Made by a program: the position numbers and the translations under genes. A DNA stretch of 64,000 nt from an uncultured Prevotella sp. GTDB lineage: Bacteria > Bacteroidota > Bacteroidia > Bacteroidales > Bacteroidaceae. The stretch lies in contig CALUFA010000009.1 in assembly GCA_944319795.1 (NCBI GenBank), positions 1-64,000 on the forward strand, in the 5' to 3' direction. Under the pieces are notes generated by a model. The model did not search any database and was not told the DNA's origin. It worked only from the letters and a program-made list of their open reading frames with translations. The first letter of the stretch is position 1; the number at the start of each line of letters is the position of its first letter. This document shows, piece by piece, positions 1 to 9,084 of the stretch.

Positions 1-72
1 CGGGATAGCTCAGCTGGTTAGAGCGTCGGATTCATAATCCGGAGGTCGTGGGTTCGGGTCCCACCCCCGCTA
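1..72 (+). tRNA. tRNA-Met (CAU), 5' end cut by window edge
   Basis: The cloverleaf is visible: D arm, anticodon stem TCGGA/TCCGG around loop TTCATAA with anticodon CAT at 33-35, five-base variable loop, and T arm GTGGG/CCCAC at 48-64. The 3' acceptor strand is 65-71 with discriminator A72, and CCA is not encoded. The 5' acceptor strand shows only five of seven bases, so two bases lie outside the window. The anticodon stem lacks the three G-C pairs of initiator tRNA, so an elongator tRNA-Met is likely. A lysidine-modified tRNA-Ile (CAU) cannot be excluded by eye. Confidence 0.9.
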
Positions 73-73
73 C

Positions 74-112
74 AAAAACTCCTTGCAGATACTTAATCTG
101 CAAGGAGTTTTT
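74..112 (+). terminator. Terminator after tRNA-Met
   Basis: A near-perfect inverted repeat (arms 74-89 and 97-112, loop of seven) begins two bases after the tRNA and ends in a T run, as in an intrinsic terminator. Confidence 0.85.
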
Positions 113-240
113 GTTTTACCAGGGCGCGAACAGGGCGCGAATTAGGACGGAACAACAGCCGGGACACGGCATAAAGCCCACGCATCCACAATCATACGGA
201 ACAAGGAGCACGTTGGTTGGAACGTGCCCGGCTTATGTTA

Positions 241-477
241 TACGTCAGTTCGGTATAAGGATTATTCCACAAAAGTACCGTTGTTATATTGGATTTAAGA
301 AGTCTGTGGCATTCTGTCATTCCGGGCCGAGACCCGGAATCCAGTGTATGCAACCAAGTTGTTGACGAAAGTGTTTTTTCCTGGATTCCGGGTCCCGGCC
401 CGGAATGACAGAATGCCACAGACTTCTTACACTTTAGAATGATTTCATTTTCTAATTTCTTATACCGAACTCACGTA
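241..477. repeat. MITE-like palindromic element, copy 1
   Basis: This is a 237-bp non-coding element with terminal inverted repeats close to TACGTGAGTTCGGTATAAG. An inner pair of long arms (about 296-347 and 378-428) carries GAAGTCTGTGGCATTCTG followed by the TCATTCCGGGC...CCCGGAATCCAG core. A second copy at 36089-36325 matches end to end, which defines the boundaries. No ORF inside looks real. The 120 bases before it (113-240) show nothing I can identify. Confidence 0.75.
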
Positions 478-511
478 TGTTGTGAAACCAACAAGAAATT
501 CCCGTATTTAT

Positions 512-592
512 AAAACACGGCATATCGGCGTGTAAAAGGCCGTCTTTCAGGCTGCCGTTTGCCGCCTTTTACACGGTAAAAGACGACCTTTT
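512..592. repeat. 22-bp-period four-unit array 1
   Basis: Units start at 512, 534, 556 and 578. Cores are ACACGGCA, AGGCCGTC, TGCCGCC and AGACGACC, most flanked by A and T runs. It lies between the MITE and the terminator of the convergent secreted-protein gene. Confidence 0.75.
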
Positions 593-629
593 GCAAACAC
601 GCCGGAAACTCGGTAAGGGAAGGGCAGCG

Positions 630-669
630 AAAAGACCGACGGTGGCCCTGAAAAAAACCACCGTCGGTC
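630..669 (-). terminator. Terminator of the 987-aa secreted protein gene
   Basis: Twelve-bp stem GACCGACGGTGG/CCACCGTCGGTC (634-645 with 658-669). On the minus strand it is followed by four T residues and lies 15 bases past the stop codon. Confidence 0.8.
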
Positions 670-683
670 GCATTAAAGTAAGA

Positions 684-3647
684 TTACCGTATCACAACTT
701 TTGTCGTTTCAGATGTTCCGTCAGAGTAAATCCGCTTATGTATGTACAGGCCCTTTCCTGGACGCGGCACTACTTCGCCCGACGGCAGATAATAAACATC
801 TTTTACCACGGCTTTGTCCGTAAGCGTTGCGCCGACACCGGTCGTCGGGTCGTCTACGTAAGTCACTTCACCCGTAGCGATGTCATAGTAACCAATCTTG
901 CTGTACGAAACATTGTCGCCCGACCTGTAAACCGACTGTATGCCGATCTTCTCCTTCGGCGCGTCACGGAGCAGGATAAGGTGCTCGCTGCCAGACTTTG
1001 AGAAGTCTGAAGTGTTGAGCGAAGCCGGAACCTCGGTCACGTCGGAGCTGAAATCAGAGTAATCAATGCTCTCGAAGGTGTATAATTCATCGTCCATGAA
1101 TATACGGTAATACAGGTTCTCCACGTCGATGGCGTTGCCGTTGGTGTCCTGCTCGGGAACATTCACATAAAAATCAGCTCTACCCTGTCCCCTGTCACGC
1201 CATCTCTCGGGCGTCGGGTCGGCCGGCGTCACGCCGCTTACGCCCACCTCGGTGGTGGTAATTTCACCTGTCTCGATGTCCATTGTCACGATGTCGCTGC
1301 TTGTCTTAACGCCGTCGCAGTAGTAATGCACTTGGAAGCCTATGCTGCTTTCAGCCTGGTCGGGAGTCCAAATGCGGCGTTCCATAAGCGCCATGTTAAA
1401 GCGTGACGACTCCACATTCATGGGAACTTCAGTTACGTCTGTCGTAAATTCCTCCCAATAGAAGCTGTTCTTGAACGTGTAAAGTTCGCCGTCCATGAAC
1501 ATGCTGTAAGTCAGGCTGTCAGGTGCAAGATAGTTGCCGTCGACGTCCTCATAGTAGAACTGCACGGTGTAAGCGTATGAATACGAATTGCCATTATGAA
1601 CGACGTCGAAGTCGAATGCCGGCAGCGGAGCCTTAGGTTTCGCCGGAGTCGGATTGTACGGGATGAACGCCGGATTTACATAGTAGTACTTCCACGTACC
1701 CGATGATGTCCTTACAACCACTGAACGGTCGCAAGATATTGTGCCGGTCTCTTCGTCGATGGTGAAATCCAATGTGTTTGCGTCAGAAACCGCCATCTTT
1801 CCGCTTTCCGCGTCATAATCTCCGACATAGGCATAAATAAGGTTATTGCCCTCGTTGCTGATCAGTTGGGGCATGTCGAACGTTATCTTGCCGCCCTCAC
1901 GCTTTCCAACCATCGTCGCGTTGTTGTTTACTTCCGTGTATTCCTCATTAAAACCGTGTAGGTAATACATGTCTCCGTCGCGCGCAACAGACGTTACATA
2001 CACCGGCATATTCCAATCTTCAGGACGCGAATAATCAACCGTCCGCGCCGACTTCAGCATATAATCCTCGACAACAGCCGTCTCAGGCACTACGGCAAGG
2101 GTGTCATTCTGCCCCGTCCATACGGGATAGTCGAGTCCGGTGATGGTCTGGTTGATGCCGTACACTACGGTACAAAGCATTCCGTCGTAACTTATCTCCC
2201 TCGTGTCAGGGTCATACTTGAAATTCAACGTAGCAGTGCTGTCAACATAAGAGTATACTGCCGACGGCGGAATGGTTACCAACATGTCGTGAGAAGCCGC
2301 TGCGAGCTGTATCGGTTGCCCGTCAGAGCCTACGCCCATGTACTGCGGCAACTGTACGGAAATAGACTTGCCGTCTGCGTTGAGAGTTCCTTTAAATGCC
2401 AATTCGGGAGTCGGTGAGTATATATTCCTGAAATAGAAGTCGCCACCGTCGCGCAAAACCCACGCCTCGCATGACGACCGCTCGCTTCCCTCCTCGGGCA
2501 ACAGGCGGCTAGTAAGGGAGTAACGGGATGCCTCGGCGTCATCCGGCACCGTAACAGGTTCTACCGTATACTTACTGAATGCCGGCTTGTTCCAATAACC
2601 GCCGAGCGTTGTCGTGCCGGCCAGGAACACCAACACGTCGTTACACTTTATCGTGCCGGCGGCCTCGTCGTAATCAAGATAAATCTTATCGTCGGGCTGG
2701 ATGTTGAGGTTCACCACCGTTTCTCCGGTCTCGTCGACCGTCTCTTGGATATTGCCAGAAAAGAAAGAGATATAAAAATCCTCGTACTTGCCTATGTATC
2801 TTGCGGCATCAATTTCGATCTGCGCACCGACTTTCTTGCCTTTCAAGACGGATTCGCCTAATCCTGGAATGATATTCTTAAAATACACATCGTCGTCGTC
2901 GAATCCTATGTAAGCCAAGAACTTGGAAGATTTTCCGAACAAAGGTTCGCAGACTCCTTCATAAGTTTCCAGTGCGACATAACCAGGAATCACCGTATTC
3001 TGCAAGTCTGACGGTACGGGTTCATAATAATAGTCGATATTATAACCGGCTATGCCGCCTGCGGAGGTATACCCCATCAGATAGAAATGCCCGAGAGTCT
3101 CTTCCGGTGCGACTGAACTGATGATGCCGTTCACAACCTGGAACGTGAACGATTCGGCCTCCGTGTTTGGCACTAAATAACCGTTCGCATCCACGGTGCC
3201 GACATACGCATGCTTGCCTTCGGCATACTCAACGCCGTTTTCAAAAGTGATCGTGCCGTTGGTCATGTCTCCGTCAGTGAGCGTACCTACCGCATACGAA
3301 CCGTCGCAGCTCTCACGGACGAGGTTGCGGAAATAAACCGTCGTGCCGTCGACATACAACGTGTCGGCCCGTCCGCTCACTGATATCATGCCGGCCTGCG
3401 ACACGTTTATGTTGGTAAGAGCGTATGTGTAAGGCTCCCCCTGCGGTGCGGCGACGGCTTCAGGGGCCTTTGCCGGAGTTCCCAACACGCCGACAGACCT
3501 CGTTGGAAGAGGATTTGCATGACTTTCAGACATAACCCCAAGCCATTTTTCAGACTGCTGCGACTTTGCGATCCGCCAACTTGGATGCTGTTGCGCCCAT
3601 GTGCATAACGAGCACAGAACGGCAAATAAGAATAACAATCTTTTCAT
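684..3647 (-). CDS. Large secreted beta-rich protein with C-terminal sorting-like tail
   Basis: The 987-residue protein has a Sec signal peptide (MKRLLFLFAVLCSLCTWA, cut before QQ) and no membrane segment afterwards. It contains repeated blocks of the type 'Y..F.NI.P' and 'G.I.CND..V', suggesting several related beta domains across residues 85-680. Two similar blocks follow with the sequence 'MDDELYTFESIDYSDFSSDVTEVP' type pattern (about 715-770 and 840-890). The extreme C-terminus (YYLPSGEVV, then KGLYIHKRI and KVVIR) resembles the short C-terminal motif of many Prevotella secreted proteins, possibly type IX secretion cargo. It lies 54 bases after the degenerate receiver gene on the same strand and may be transcribed with it. 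Function is not recognised. Confidence 0.75.
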   Translation of the reverse strand: MKRLLFLFAVLCSLCTWAQQHPSWRIAKSQQSEKWLGVMSESHANPLPTRSVGVLGTPAKAPEAVAAPQGEPYTYALTNINVSQAGMISVSGRADTLYVDGTTVYFRNLVRESCDGSYAVGTLTDGDMTNGTITFENGVEYAEGKHAYVGTVDANGYLVPNTEAESFTFQVVNGIISSVAPEETLGHFYLMGYTSAGGIAGYNIDYYYEPVPSDLQNTVIPGYVALETYEGVCEPLFGKSSKFLAYIGFDDDDVYFKNIIPGLGESVLKGKKVGAQIEIDAARYIGKYEDFYISFFSGNIQETVDETGETVVNLNIQPDDKIYLDYDEAAGTIKCNDVLVFLAGTTTLGGYWNKPAFSKYTVEPVTVPDDAEASRYSLTSRLLPEEGSERSSCEAWVLRDGGDFYFRNIYSPTPELAFKGTLNADGKSISVQLPQYMGVGSDGQPIQLAAASHDMLVTIPPSAVYSYVDSTATLNFKYDPDTREISYDGMLCTVVYGINQTITGLDYPVWTGQNDTLAVVPETAVVEDYMLKSARTVDYSRPEDWNMPVYVTSVARDGDMYYLHGFNEEYTEVNNNATMVGKREGGKITFDMPQLISNEGNNLIYAYVGDYDAESGKMAVSDANTLDFTIDEETGTISCDRSVVVRTSSGTWKYYYVNPAFIPYNPTPAKPKAPLPAFDFDVVHNGNSYSYAYTVQFYYEDVDGNYLAPDSLTYSMFMDGELYTFKNSFYWEEFTTDVTEVPMNVESSRFNMALMERRIWTPDQAESSIGFQVHYYCDGVKTSSDIVTMDIETGEITTTEVGVSGVTPADPTPERWRDRGQGRADFYVNVPEQDTNGNAIDVENLYYRIFMDDELYTFESIDYSDFSSDVTEVPASLNTSDFSKSGSEHLILLRDAPKEKIGIQSVYRSGDNVSYSKIGYYDIATGEVTYVDDPTTGVGATLTDKAVVKDVYYLPSGEVVPRPGKGLYIHKRIYSDGTSETTKVVIR

Positions 3648-3701
3648 AGTCGTCTAATTTTAAATTAATGATTATTTTAACACTTAACCCTAACTCACAT
3701 A

Positions 3702-4082
3702 TCAGCGTTTCCACGCCATAGTCTCAAACTTACATAGCATTTCCTCTATTTCCTTTTGGGAAACAGGTTTCTGTGAAAACGCGACCTTGTTCAATCCTTG
3801 CGTTTCCTCCTCACATTCGACATAATCGCTGGTAATGATGACGGGGGTACGGTTTTCATCATGCTTCAAAACCGTATAAACCGTACCGTCGCTCAACTGG
3901 CTGTTGACAATAAGCAAATTAGGACACTTAGCCAAGCATTGGCTAAGCCCTAAAAGGTCGTCGGCCTCGCCCACGCATGAATAATTCGGACGGAGCTTAT
4001 AGATCGTAGCGCGCAACTGCAGCCGCGTAACCGCTTCGTTATCTATAATACAATAGCGCACCACATTATTTATTGTTGCCAT
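3702..4082 (-). CDS. Degenerate receiver-domain protein
   Basis: This 126-residue protein is a single CheY-like fold: 'VVRYCIIDNEAVTRLQLRATI' matches the N-terminus of LytR-type receivers, and 'SQKP' supplies the conserved lysine. The phosphoacceptor position reads 'LLIVNSQLS', with Asn where Asp is normal, and the switch residue is in 'VIITSDY'. It therefore probably cannot be phosphorylated in the usual way. No output domain is present. It lies about 110 bases downstream of the LytTR regulator on the same strand, so it may have arisen by duplication of that regulator's receiver. It could act as a stand-alone pseudo-receiver that binds the kinase or regulator. That role is inference. Confidence 0.7.
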   Translation of the reverse strand: MATINNVVRYCIIDNEAVTRLQLRATIYKLRPNYSCVGEADDLLGLSQCLAKCPNLLIVNSQLSDGTVYTVLKHDENRTPVIITSDYVECEEETQGLNKVAFSQKPVSQKEIEEMLCKFETMAWKR

Positions 4083-4192
4083 ACCTTTATTTTTTGACGT
4101 AAAGGTAATGAAATGGCGGCATGCGGCAAACGGAAATGTCGCGAAGCCCGTAAAAACAGGTCGTGAGCTTTAGATTTCAGCGTATGAATTTA

Positions 4193-4948
4193 TTACTTTC
4201 CGCCATACCAGTCAAGGAAATCCTTGCGGCGCGCGGAACTTACGACGACGGCCAAATCCTCTTCACCGGCCGAGATATGAACATTCAGACGGCCGGTAAA
4301 CCATTTGCTGACCTTAGTAATGGCCTGTATGTGCGTAATGACGTTGCGCGAAATCAAGAAAAACTGCTGAGACGGAACGATATTACTTACTTCCCCTAAA
4401 TTCTGGAAATCGGTAATATACCTCTTTCCGTTAGTTAGGACTACGCAAACATACTTGTCGTCGCGCACAAAGTAGGCCACGTCGTCCAGTTTTACATGTA
4501 AATAGTTGTCACCAAGACTTACTAATATCCGCTCGCGCTTAGGCTTAGGACGGAACAGCTCGGCAAGAGGACCGTAGCCGGCAACGTCGTGCCGCCTATG
4601 TTGCTCGAACTTTACAATAGCCTTGAGTAGCTCCTCCTCAGAAATGGGCTTAAGCAAATAATCGACGCTGTTTACCTTAAAAGCCTGCAATGCGAAATCA
4701 TCATAAGCGGTGGTGAATATGATTGGGATTTCCATTTTAACTTGTTCAAAGATGGAAAAGCAATTGGTGTCGGTCAGTTCAATGTCCATAAAAACCAAGT
4801 CCAACTGCGGCGAAGAAGAGAAGAAAGCCACGCTTTCTTCCACCGACTCGGCGGTAAAACACAATTCATACTGAGGTCGGACGGCGCTTATCATCCGTTG
4901 CAGGTTTTGCAAGGCAAAAGTTTCGTTCTCAATGATGGCGTATCGCAT
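4193..4948 (-). CDS. LytTR-family response regulator
   Basis: This 251-residue transcription regulator has a receiver at 1-120 with phosphoacceptor Asp55 (VFMDIEL), switch Thr80 (FTTAYD) and Lys100 (YLLKP). A LytTR DNA-binding domain follows at about 145-250 (RILVSLGDNYLHVKLDDVAYFVRDD, then SQQFFLISRNVITHIQAITKVSKW). Length and order are normal for the LytR/AgrA type of Bacteroidetes. It lies 40 bases downstream of the interrupted LytS-type kinase, its expected partner. Kinase, regulator and degenerate receiver probably form one transcript. Confidence 0.9.
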   Translation of the reverse strand: MRYAIIENETFALQNLQRMISAVRPQYELCFTAESVEESVAFFSSSPQLDLVFMDIELTDTNCFSIFEQVKMEIPIIFTTAYDDFALQAFKVNSVDYLLKPISEEELLKAIVKFEQHRRHDVAGYGPLAELFRPKPKRERILVSLGDNYLHVKLDDVAYFVRDDKYVCVVLTNGKRYITDFQNLGEVSNIVPSQQFFLISRNVITHIQAITKVSKWFTGRLNVHISAGEEDLAVVVSSARRKDFLDWYGGK

Positions 4949-4988
4949 ATCTGTCTCTACTTATTTAATTTCAATTTAACAGCAACAA

Positions 4989-6041
4989 CTATTTCTCATT
5001 TGCATCTACCATAATATAAGGTATTACGGCACGGAATGTCTTTCCGTCGTTTTCAACCTTGAATTCCTTGCCGTGTTGGCGGTAGAGGGTTGTAATATAG
5101 TTCAACCCGATACGCGAACTCGACTCTTTCGGCCGCGGAACTATCGGATTTGAGACCGTTATACACTCCGTGCCTATTTCTATGACGACATTCATGTGGT
5201 GGCGGTTCGATATCACGTTGTGCTTCGTTACGTTTTCCATGATAAGCTGCAAGGTATAAGGAACGATATATTAGTCTTTCAGGTTTTCCTTGCCTCGGAT
5301 GTCAACATGCAACTGGTTAAGATAACGCATGGAGAGCACTTCGACATAATTTTGCAGGAAATCCATCTCCATACGCAGCAAAACCATCTCTTTTCCCTGC
5401 TGGCTCATAATATAACGGTACATCGTTGACAAAGCCAACACGAACTCTTTCGACTTCTCCGTGTCAAGGCTGATCAAAGAGTAAAGCAAGTTCAACGAAT
5501 TGAAAAGGAAGTGTGGGTTCACCTGCGCCTTTAATGCGTCGTATTGGTATTGCAAGGCCAAGGCGCGCTGGGCTTCCGCCTCACGGACCGACTTACGGAA
5601 ACTCTGCAAATAATAAATAACCTCAAGACCCAAGAATACAAAGATAGCATTGAACATTGTTCCGGCCCAATCAATCGTTCCGTTAGGGATTACGGCCATA
5701 TAAGCCACGTTCACGACGAACAATACGAATACGGAGGAAACAGCATCGATTATAATCTTGCGTGAACCGCTTTGCTTATTGAAACAGACAAATATGACAA
5801 ACAAATCAACAACAACCAAAACCAACACGGGAATGAAATTGCTGACAATACCACGGAAAGCCTCTGCCGCATCACGATATGGGAAAAGTTCACGGTATGC
5901 GACCATATTGTAAAATGCTTGGAACAAAAAATAATAGCCTATGACTCCCAAACAAAAGAACAACAGTTGGCGCCTGTTGTATGGGAACCTTTTTACGCCG
6001 AAGGTAAATTCATGACGCAAAGCATCGCTTAAATCCGACAT
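4989..6041 (-). pseudogene. LytS-type sensor histidine kinase interrupted by an in-frame TAA
   Basis: The reading frame from ATG at 6041 encodes four hydrophobic segments (about residues 27-48, 67-87, 98-118 and 126-146). The His_kinase motif follows: 'ALKAQVNPHFLFNSLNLLYSLI', with His177. The frame stops at codon 257 (TAA, 5271-5273). The same frame continues at once as YIVPYTLQLIMENVTKHN, the N box of the ATPase domain, then SSRIGLNYITTLY, ending at 4989. Without the stop the protein would be about 350 residues, the normal family length. A single base change (for example AAA to TAA) explains it. The truncated protein would lack the ATP-binding domain. The alternatives are sequencing error, stop-codon readthrough, or separate expression of the 87-residue C-terminal part from an internal start. 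Confidence 0.8.
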
Positions 6042-6075
6042 ACCGTAACTTTATATTATTGCAAACCAAGGATTG

Positions 6076-6083
6076 CAAATTTA
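6076..6083 (-). promoter_or_regulatory. TAnnTTTG promoter box of the LytS/LytR genes
   Basis: On the minus strand this reads TAAATTTG, 35 bases before the kinase start. It matches the -7 box of Bacteroidetes housekeeping promoters. Confidence 0.5.
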
Positions 6084-6228
6084 ATTATAAAATTCGATTT
6101 ACATGCCGGCAAAATAAGAAAAACACGATTTTTTCCCATAGTCAGCCCGGGCATCATGAACAAAACCGGATGCATACACATGGCTACGGGATTTAAAACA
6201 TCCGTCAATATCAAAAATCAAAGTCCGC

Positions 6229-6309
6229 AAAAGGTGGCCTTTTACAACACGAAAGGCCGTCTTTCAGGCTGCCGTTTGCCGCCTCTTGCACGGTAAAAGA
6301 CGACATATT
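6229..6309. repeat. 22-bp-period four-unit array 2
   Basis: Units start at 6229, 6251, 6273 and 6295, with cores AGGTGGCC, AGGCCGTC, TGCCGCC and AGACGACA. It lies between the NtrB-type kinase stop and the divergently read LytS gene. The remaining bases of 6084-6380 show nothing recognisable. Confidence 0.75.
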
Positions 6310-6380
6310 ACGGCAAAAGCGGTAAACATCTGTTTTTCAACAAGATACGAAGCGGTCAAAAAACAAGGGGCGGTGTGTTT

Positions 6381-7520
6381 TCATTTAAACGTCAGACGGA
6401 ACGTGGTAAGGCCGCGCTCGCGGTCGGTAATGAGTGATATGAAGCCGTTGCTGGCCCTCATTATCTGCCTTGAAATGGATAGGCCGATGCCGCTGCCGTC
6501 TTTCTTCGTGGTGAAGAAGGGGATGAATATGTGCGCCGCAACGTCGTTGGGAATCAGCGGTCCGTCGTCAACGACGTCGATGTTCACGGTGTCGCCGTCG
6601 TCGGTCGACGCCTTCAGCCATACGTGCCGGCCCTCGCCTACGGCCTCGGCGGCGTTCTTTATCAGGTTAGACACGACGCGGCTTATCAGCCCCTCGTCGG
6701 CGTAGACAATCAGGTCGTCGGGCTCGACGCTTACCTCTACGGTGCATCCGGCCTTAAGCAGCGGTTTGGCAAGTCCGGCCATGCGCTCGAGGAACGGCCC
6801 TACGTAAAACAGCGTAGGCTGCGGAGTGGGCACATGGGTGAACTTGCGGTAGTTCTCAACGAAGCGTACAAGCTCGCCGCCCGTGCTGTTTATCACCTTC
6901 AGGCCGTCTTTCAGTTCGCCGTCGGCATGCTTCATGAGCGTGTCGCTGAGCGACACTATCGGCGTTACGGTGTTCATTATCTCGTGCGTCAGCACGCGCG
7001 TCAGCTTCACCCACGAGTCGATTTCCTTGTCGGCAAGCTCTCCCTTGATGTCGCTCATGGCCAATATCCTCACCTGCCGGCCGCGTAGTTCGGTGCGTGT
7101 CTCGCGCACTGACAGGCTTTTCATCATGTCCTCCACCTGGTCGATGTGCGTTATCACGTTCCTTCGGGCCATCCGCTGGGCCGCCTTGTTGTAGCGCAAC
7201 ACTATGCCCCGCTCGCAGTCGAGCACGATTATGGCAGTGTCTACGGAGTCGAGTATCAGCTCGAAATATTTCTCTCGCTCCTTCTGTTCGTCGCGCGCGT
7301 GGCTCAATATGTCCTTAACGCGGTTGAGCGTGGCGTTCACATTGCCTTCGCCCACCGACGTCCCGTCCTCGGCGAAGCGGAAAGTGTAATCGCCGTTGTC
7401 GAGCGCGTTGAACAGGAAAGCCACCTTTCCCGCCGTCCGCCGGCAACGCCTCCACAAGGCGATGCACACGGCCAAGAGCACGACTACCGCCGCCGACAAC
7501 GCCATTACCTTAAAGTCCAT
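6381..7520 (-). CDS. NtrB-type sensor histidine kinase
   Basis: This 379-residue kinase has one N-terminal membrane segment (residues 5-23) and a PAS-like stretch at about 85-150. The H box 'VLTHEIMNTVTPI' carries His179. The ATPase domain has N box 'NLIKNAAEAV' (Asn289), G1 'DVVDDGPLIP' and G2 'GSGIGLSISRQIM' (342-352). With only one membrane segment and no clear periplasmic domain, it probably senses a cytoplasmic or membrane cue. The start overlaps the end of the upstream NtrC-type gene by 11 bases, so the two are translationally coupled and surely partners. The divergent efflux operon with its sigma-54 promoter is the likely output. Confidence 0.9.
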   Translation of the reverse strand: MDFKVMALSAAVVVLLAVCIALWRRCRRTAGKVAFLFNALDNGDYTFRFAEDGTSVGEGNVNATLNRVKDILSHARDEQKEREKYFELILDSVDTAIIVLDCERGIVLRYNKAAQRMARRNVITHIDQVEDMMKSLSVRETRTELRGRQVRILAMSDIKGELADKEIDSWVKLTRVLTHEIMNTVTPIVSLSDTLMKHADGELKDGLKVINSTGGELVRFVENYRKFTHVPTPQPTLFYVGPFLERMAGLAKPLLKAGCTVEVSVEPDDLIVYADEGLISRVVSNLIKNAAEAVGEGRHVWLKASTDDGDTVNIDVVDDGPLIPNDVAAHIFIPFFTTKKDGSGIGLSISRQIMRASNGFISLITDRERGLTTFRLTFK

Positions 7521-8838
7521 ACTTCTTTATCTTATTATATAATGTCTGACGGGTAACGCCCAACTTCTGCGCCACGGCCGACATGTTGCCCCCGTTCTCG
7601 CCCATAGTCCTCTCGATGAGCCTGCGCTCCATCTCGTCTATGGTCTGCGGCTCCTCACTTGGCCGCGCCTTGGGCGCCGGGTCGCCGCTGATGTCGTTCT
7701 CGGTTATTACATTTCCTTCGCCGAGAATCACCGCTTTTTCCACCGCGTGCTGCAGTTCGCGTATGTTGCCGTACCAAGGCAGGCTCTTCATCTTCTGCCC
7801 GGCTGCCGGCGAAAACACCATTTCCGGCTTGTTATACATCGCGGCGTAACGCGAGAGGAACATTCCGGCAAGCTCGGGTATCTCGTCGGTGCGCTCGCGC
7901 AGGGGCGGCAAATGCAAATGGATCGTATTGATGCGGTATAGCAGGTCCTCGCGGAATTCGCCACGGGCCACCATCTGCCTGAGGTCACGGTTGGTAGCAC
8001 AGATCAGCCTTACGTCGATAGGTATCTGCCCTGTGCCGCCCACCCTCACTATGCTCCGCCGTTGCAGCGCCGTCAGCAGCTTGGCCTGCAACGAGTAGCT
8101 AAGGTTGCCTATCTCGTCGAGAAACAGCGTGCCGCCCTCCGCCAGCTCGAACTTGCCGGGACAGTCGGCCTTCGCGTCGGTGAACGCTCCTTTCACATGG
8201 CCGAACAGTTCGCTTTCAAACAGCGTCTCGCTTATCGCCCCCATGTCGACCGGCATCAGCCTGCCGCCGCTGCGGAGCGACATCCTGTGAATCTCGTTAG
8301 TAAGCACTTCCTTGCCCGTACCGTTCTCTCCGGTTATCAGTATGTTAGCATCCGTGGCCGCAACCTTTTCAACCATCGCGCGCAGGGCCTGCATCTGGGG
8401 CGACTTGCCCCAGTACATGCATCCTTCCTCACGGTGTGCGGCGTTTTTGTTGCAGTGGTTTTTCTTGTAAGCGTCGGTCAGGGTTGACAGCAGTTTAGCG
8501 TTGTCGAAGGGCTTGACTACGAAGTCGGCCGCCCCTTCTTTTATGCCGGTTACGGCCAATTCGATGTCGGCGTAGGCGGTGAAGAGCACAACTTGCGCCT
8601 GCGGCCTTGCCTTTTTAATCAGCCTCAACCAGTAAAGGCCCTCGTTGCCGTTGTTGGTTCCGCCCTGGAAGTTCATGTCGAGCAGCACCACGTCGGGCTT
8701 GTCGTCGCGCAGCCGGGCCGGTATGCCGTTGGGGTTGGCCATCGTTACGATGCGCTCGAACGTGTCTTCGAGCAGCATCTTCACCGAAGCTAATATGTTG
8801 CGATTGTCGTCGACAATCAGAATAGTACCTTGTTTCAT
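7510..8838 (-). CDS. NtrC-type sigma-54-dependent response regulator
   Basis: I chose ATG at 8838 (442 residues, [12 protein letters not shown]) over the in-frame ATG at 8919, because the earlier 27 codons are not receiver-like and a promoter box lies at 8846-8853. The receiver has Asp54, Thr87 and Lys109. The AAA+ domain has Walker A 'GENGTGKE' (170-177), the sigma-54 contact loop as GAFTDA (217-222; GAFTGA is the usual form) and Walker B '[11 protein letters not shown]'. A Fis-type helix-turn-helix ends the protein ([27 protein letters not shown]). It activates sigma-54 RNA polymerase after phosphorylation, presumably by the adjoining kinase. The nearest sigma-54 promoter is at 9055-9070, before the efflux operon. 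Confidence 0.93.
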   Translation of the reverse strand: MKQGTILIVDDNRNILASVKMLLEDTFERIVTMANPNGIPARLRDDKPDVVLLDMNFQGGTNNGNEGLYWLRLIKKARPQAQVVLFTAYADIELAVTGIKEGAADFVVKPFDNAKLLSTLTDAYKKNHCNKNAAHREEGCMYWGKSPQMQALRAMVEKVAATDANILITGENGTGKEVLTNEIHRMSLRSGGRLMPVDMGAISETLFESELFGHVKGAFTDAKADCPGKFELAEGGTLFLDEIGNLSYSLQAKLLTALQRRSIVRVGGTGQIPIDVRLICATNRDLRQMVARGEFREDLLYRINTIHLHLPPLRERTDEIPELAGMFLSRYAAMYNKPEMVFSPAAGQKMKSLPWYGNIRELQHAVEKAVILGEGNVITENDISGDPAPKARPSEEPQTIDEMERRLIERTMGENGGNMSAVAQKLGVTRQTLYNKIKKYGL

Positions 8839-8845
8839 TTCATTG

Positions 8846-8853
8846 CAAAAGTA
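8846..8853 (-). promoter_or_regulatory. TAnnTTTG promoter box of the NtrC/NtrB pair
   Basis: The minus strand reads TACTTTTG only seven bases before the chosen ATG, which would give an almost leaderless mRNA. Confidence 0.5.
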
Positions 8854-8972
8854 CTTTCTTATTGCGAGAAATGCAAACATCCTATGATATTTTTTAGTTG
8901 ACGAGTTCACAGCAGACAAGCAGGCAGTGACGAGCAGACAAGCGGGCGGACTGCAGACGAGTGTATGAAAAT

Positions 8973-9000
8973 TAGACAGTAAGTGTCTATTTTTTAGACA
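8973..9000. promoter_or_regulatory. Probable upstream activator site for the NtrC-type regulator
   Basis: Three six-base half-sites alternate in orientation: TAGACA (8973-8978), TGTCTA (8984-8989) and TAGACA (8995-9000), each separated by five bases. The first two form an inverted repeat typical of a dimeric Fis-type helix-turn-helix site. The centre lies about 95 bases before the predicted sigma-54 start point, the usual distance for enhancer-binding proteins. Assignment to the adjoining regulator is inference. Confidence 0.6.
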
Positions 9001-9054
9001 ATGGCGGATTCGAGGTTTTCCGCTAAGTCATTGAGTGACAAAAGGATACGGTTT

Positions 9055-9070
9055 TGGCACGGTTTTGGCA
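9055..9070 (+). promoter_or_regulatory. Sigma-54 (-24/-12) promoter of the efflux operon
   Basis: The sequence TGGCACGGTTTTGGCA matches the consensus TGGCACG-N4-TTGCA with one mismatch; the invariant GG and GC are at the right 12-base spacing. Transcription should start near 9081, only a few bases before ATG 9085. A TATTTTTG box (9073-9080) that overlaps could serve as a second, housekeeping promoter. Confidence 0.7.
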
Positions 9071-9084
9071 TATATTTTTGTGTC

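Noticed and set aside
1..72. Initiator tRNA-fMet
   Set aside because: The anticodon stem is TCGGA/TCCGG and lacks the three consecutive G-C pairs of initiators.
74..477. Integrated element at the tRNA-Met 3' end
   Set aside because: No integrase and no repeated tRNA 3' segment were seen; the tRNA is followed at once by its terminator.
8839..8919. Longer N-terminus of the NtrC-type regulator from ATG 8919
   Set aside because: The extra 27 residues do not resemble a receiver start and would lie upstream of the promoter box at 8846-8853.
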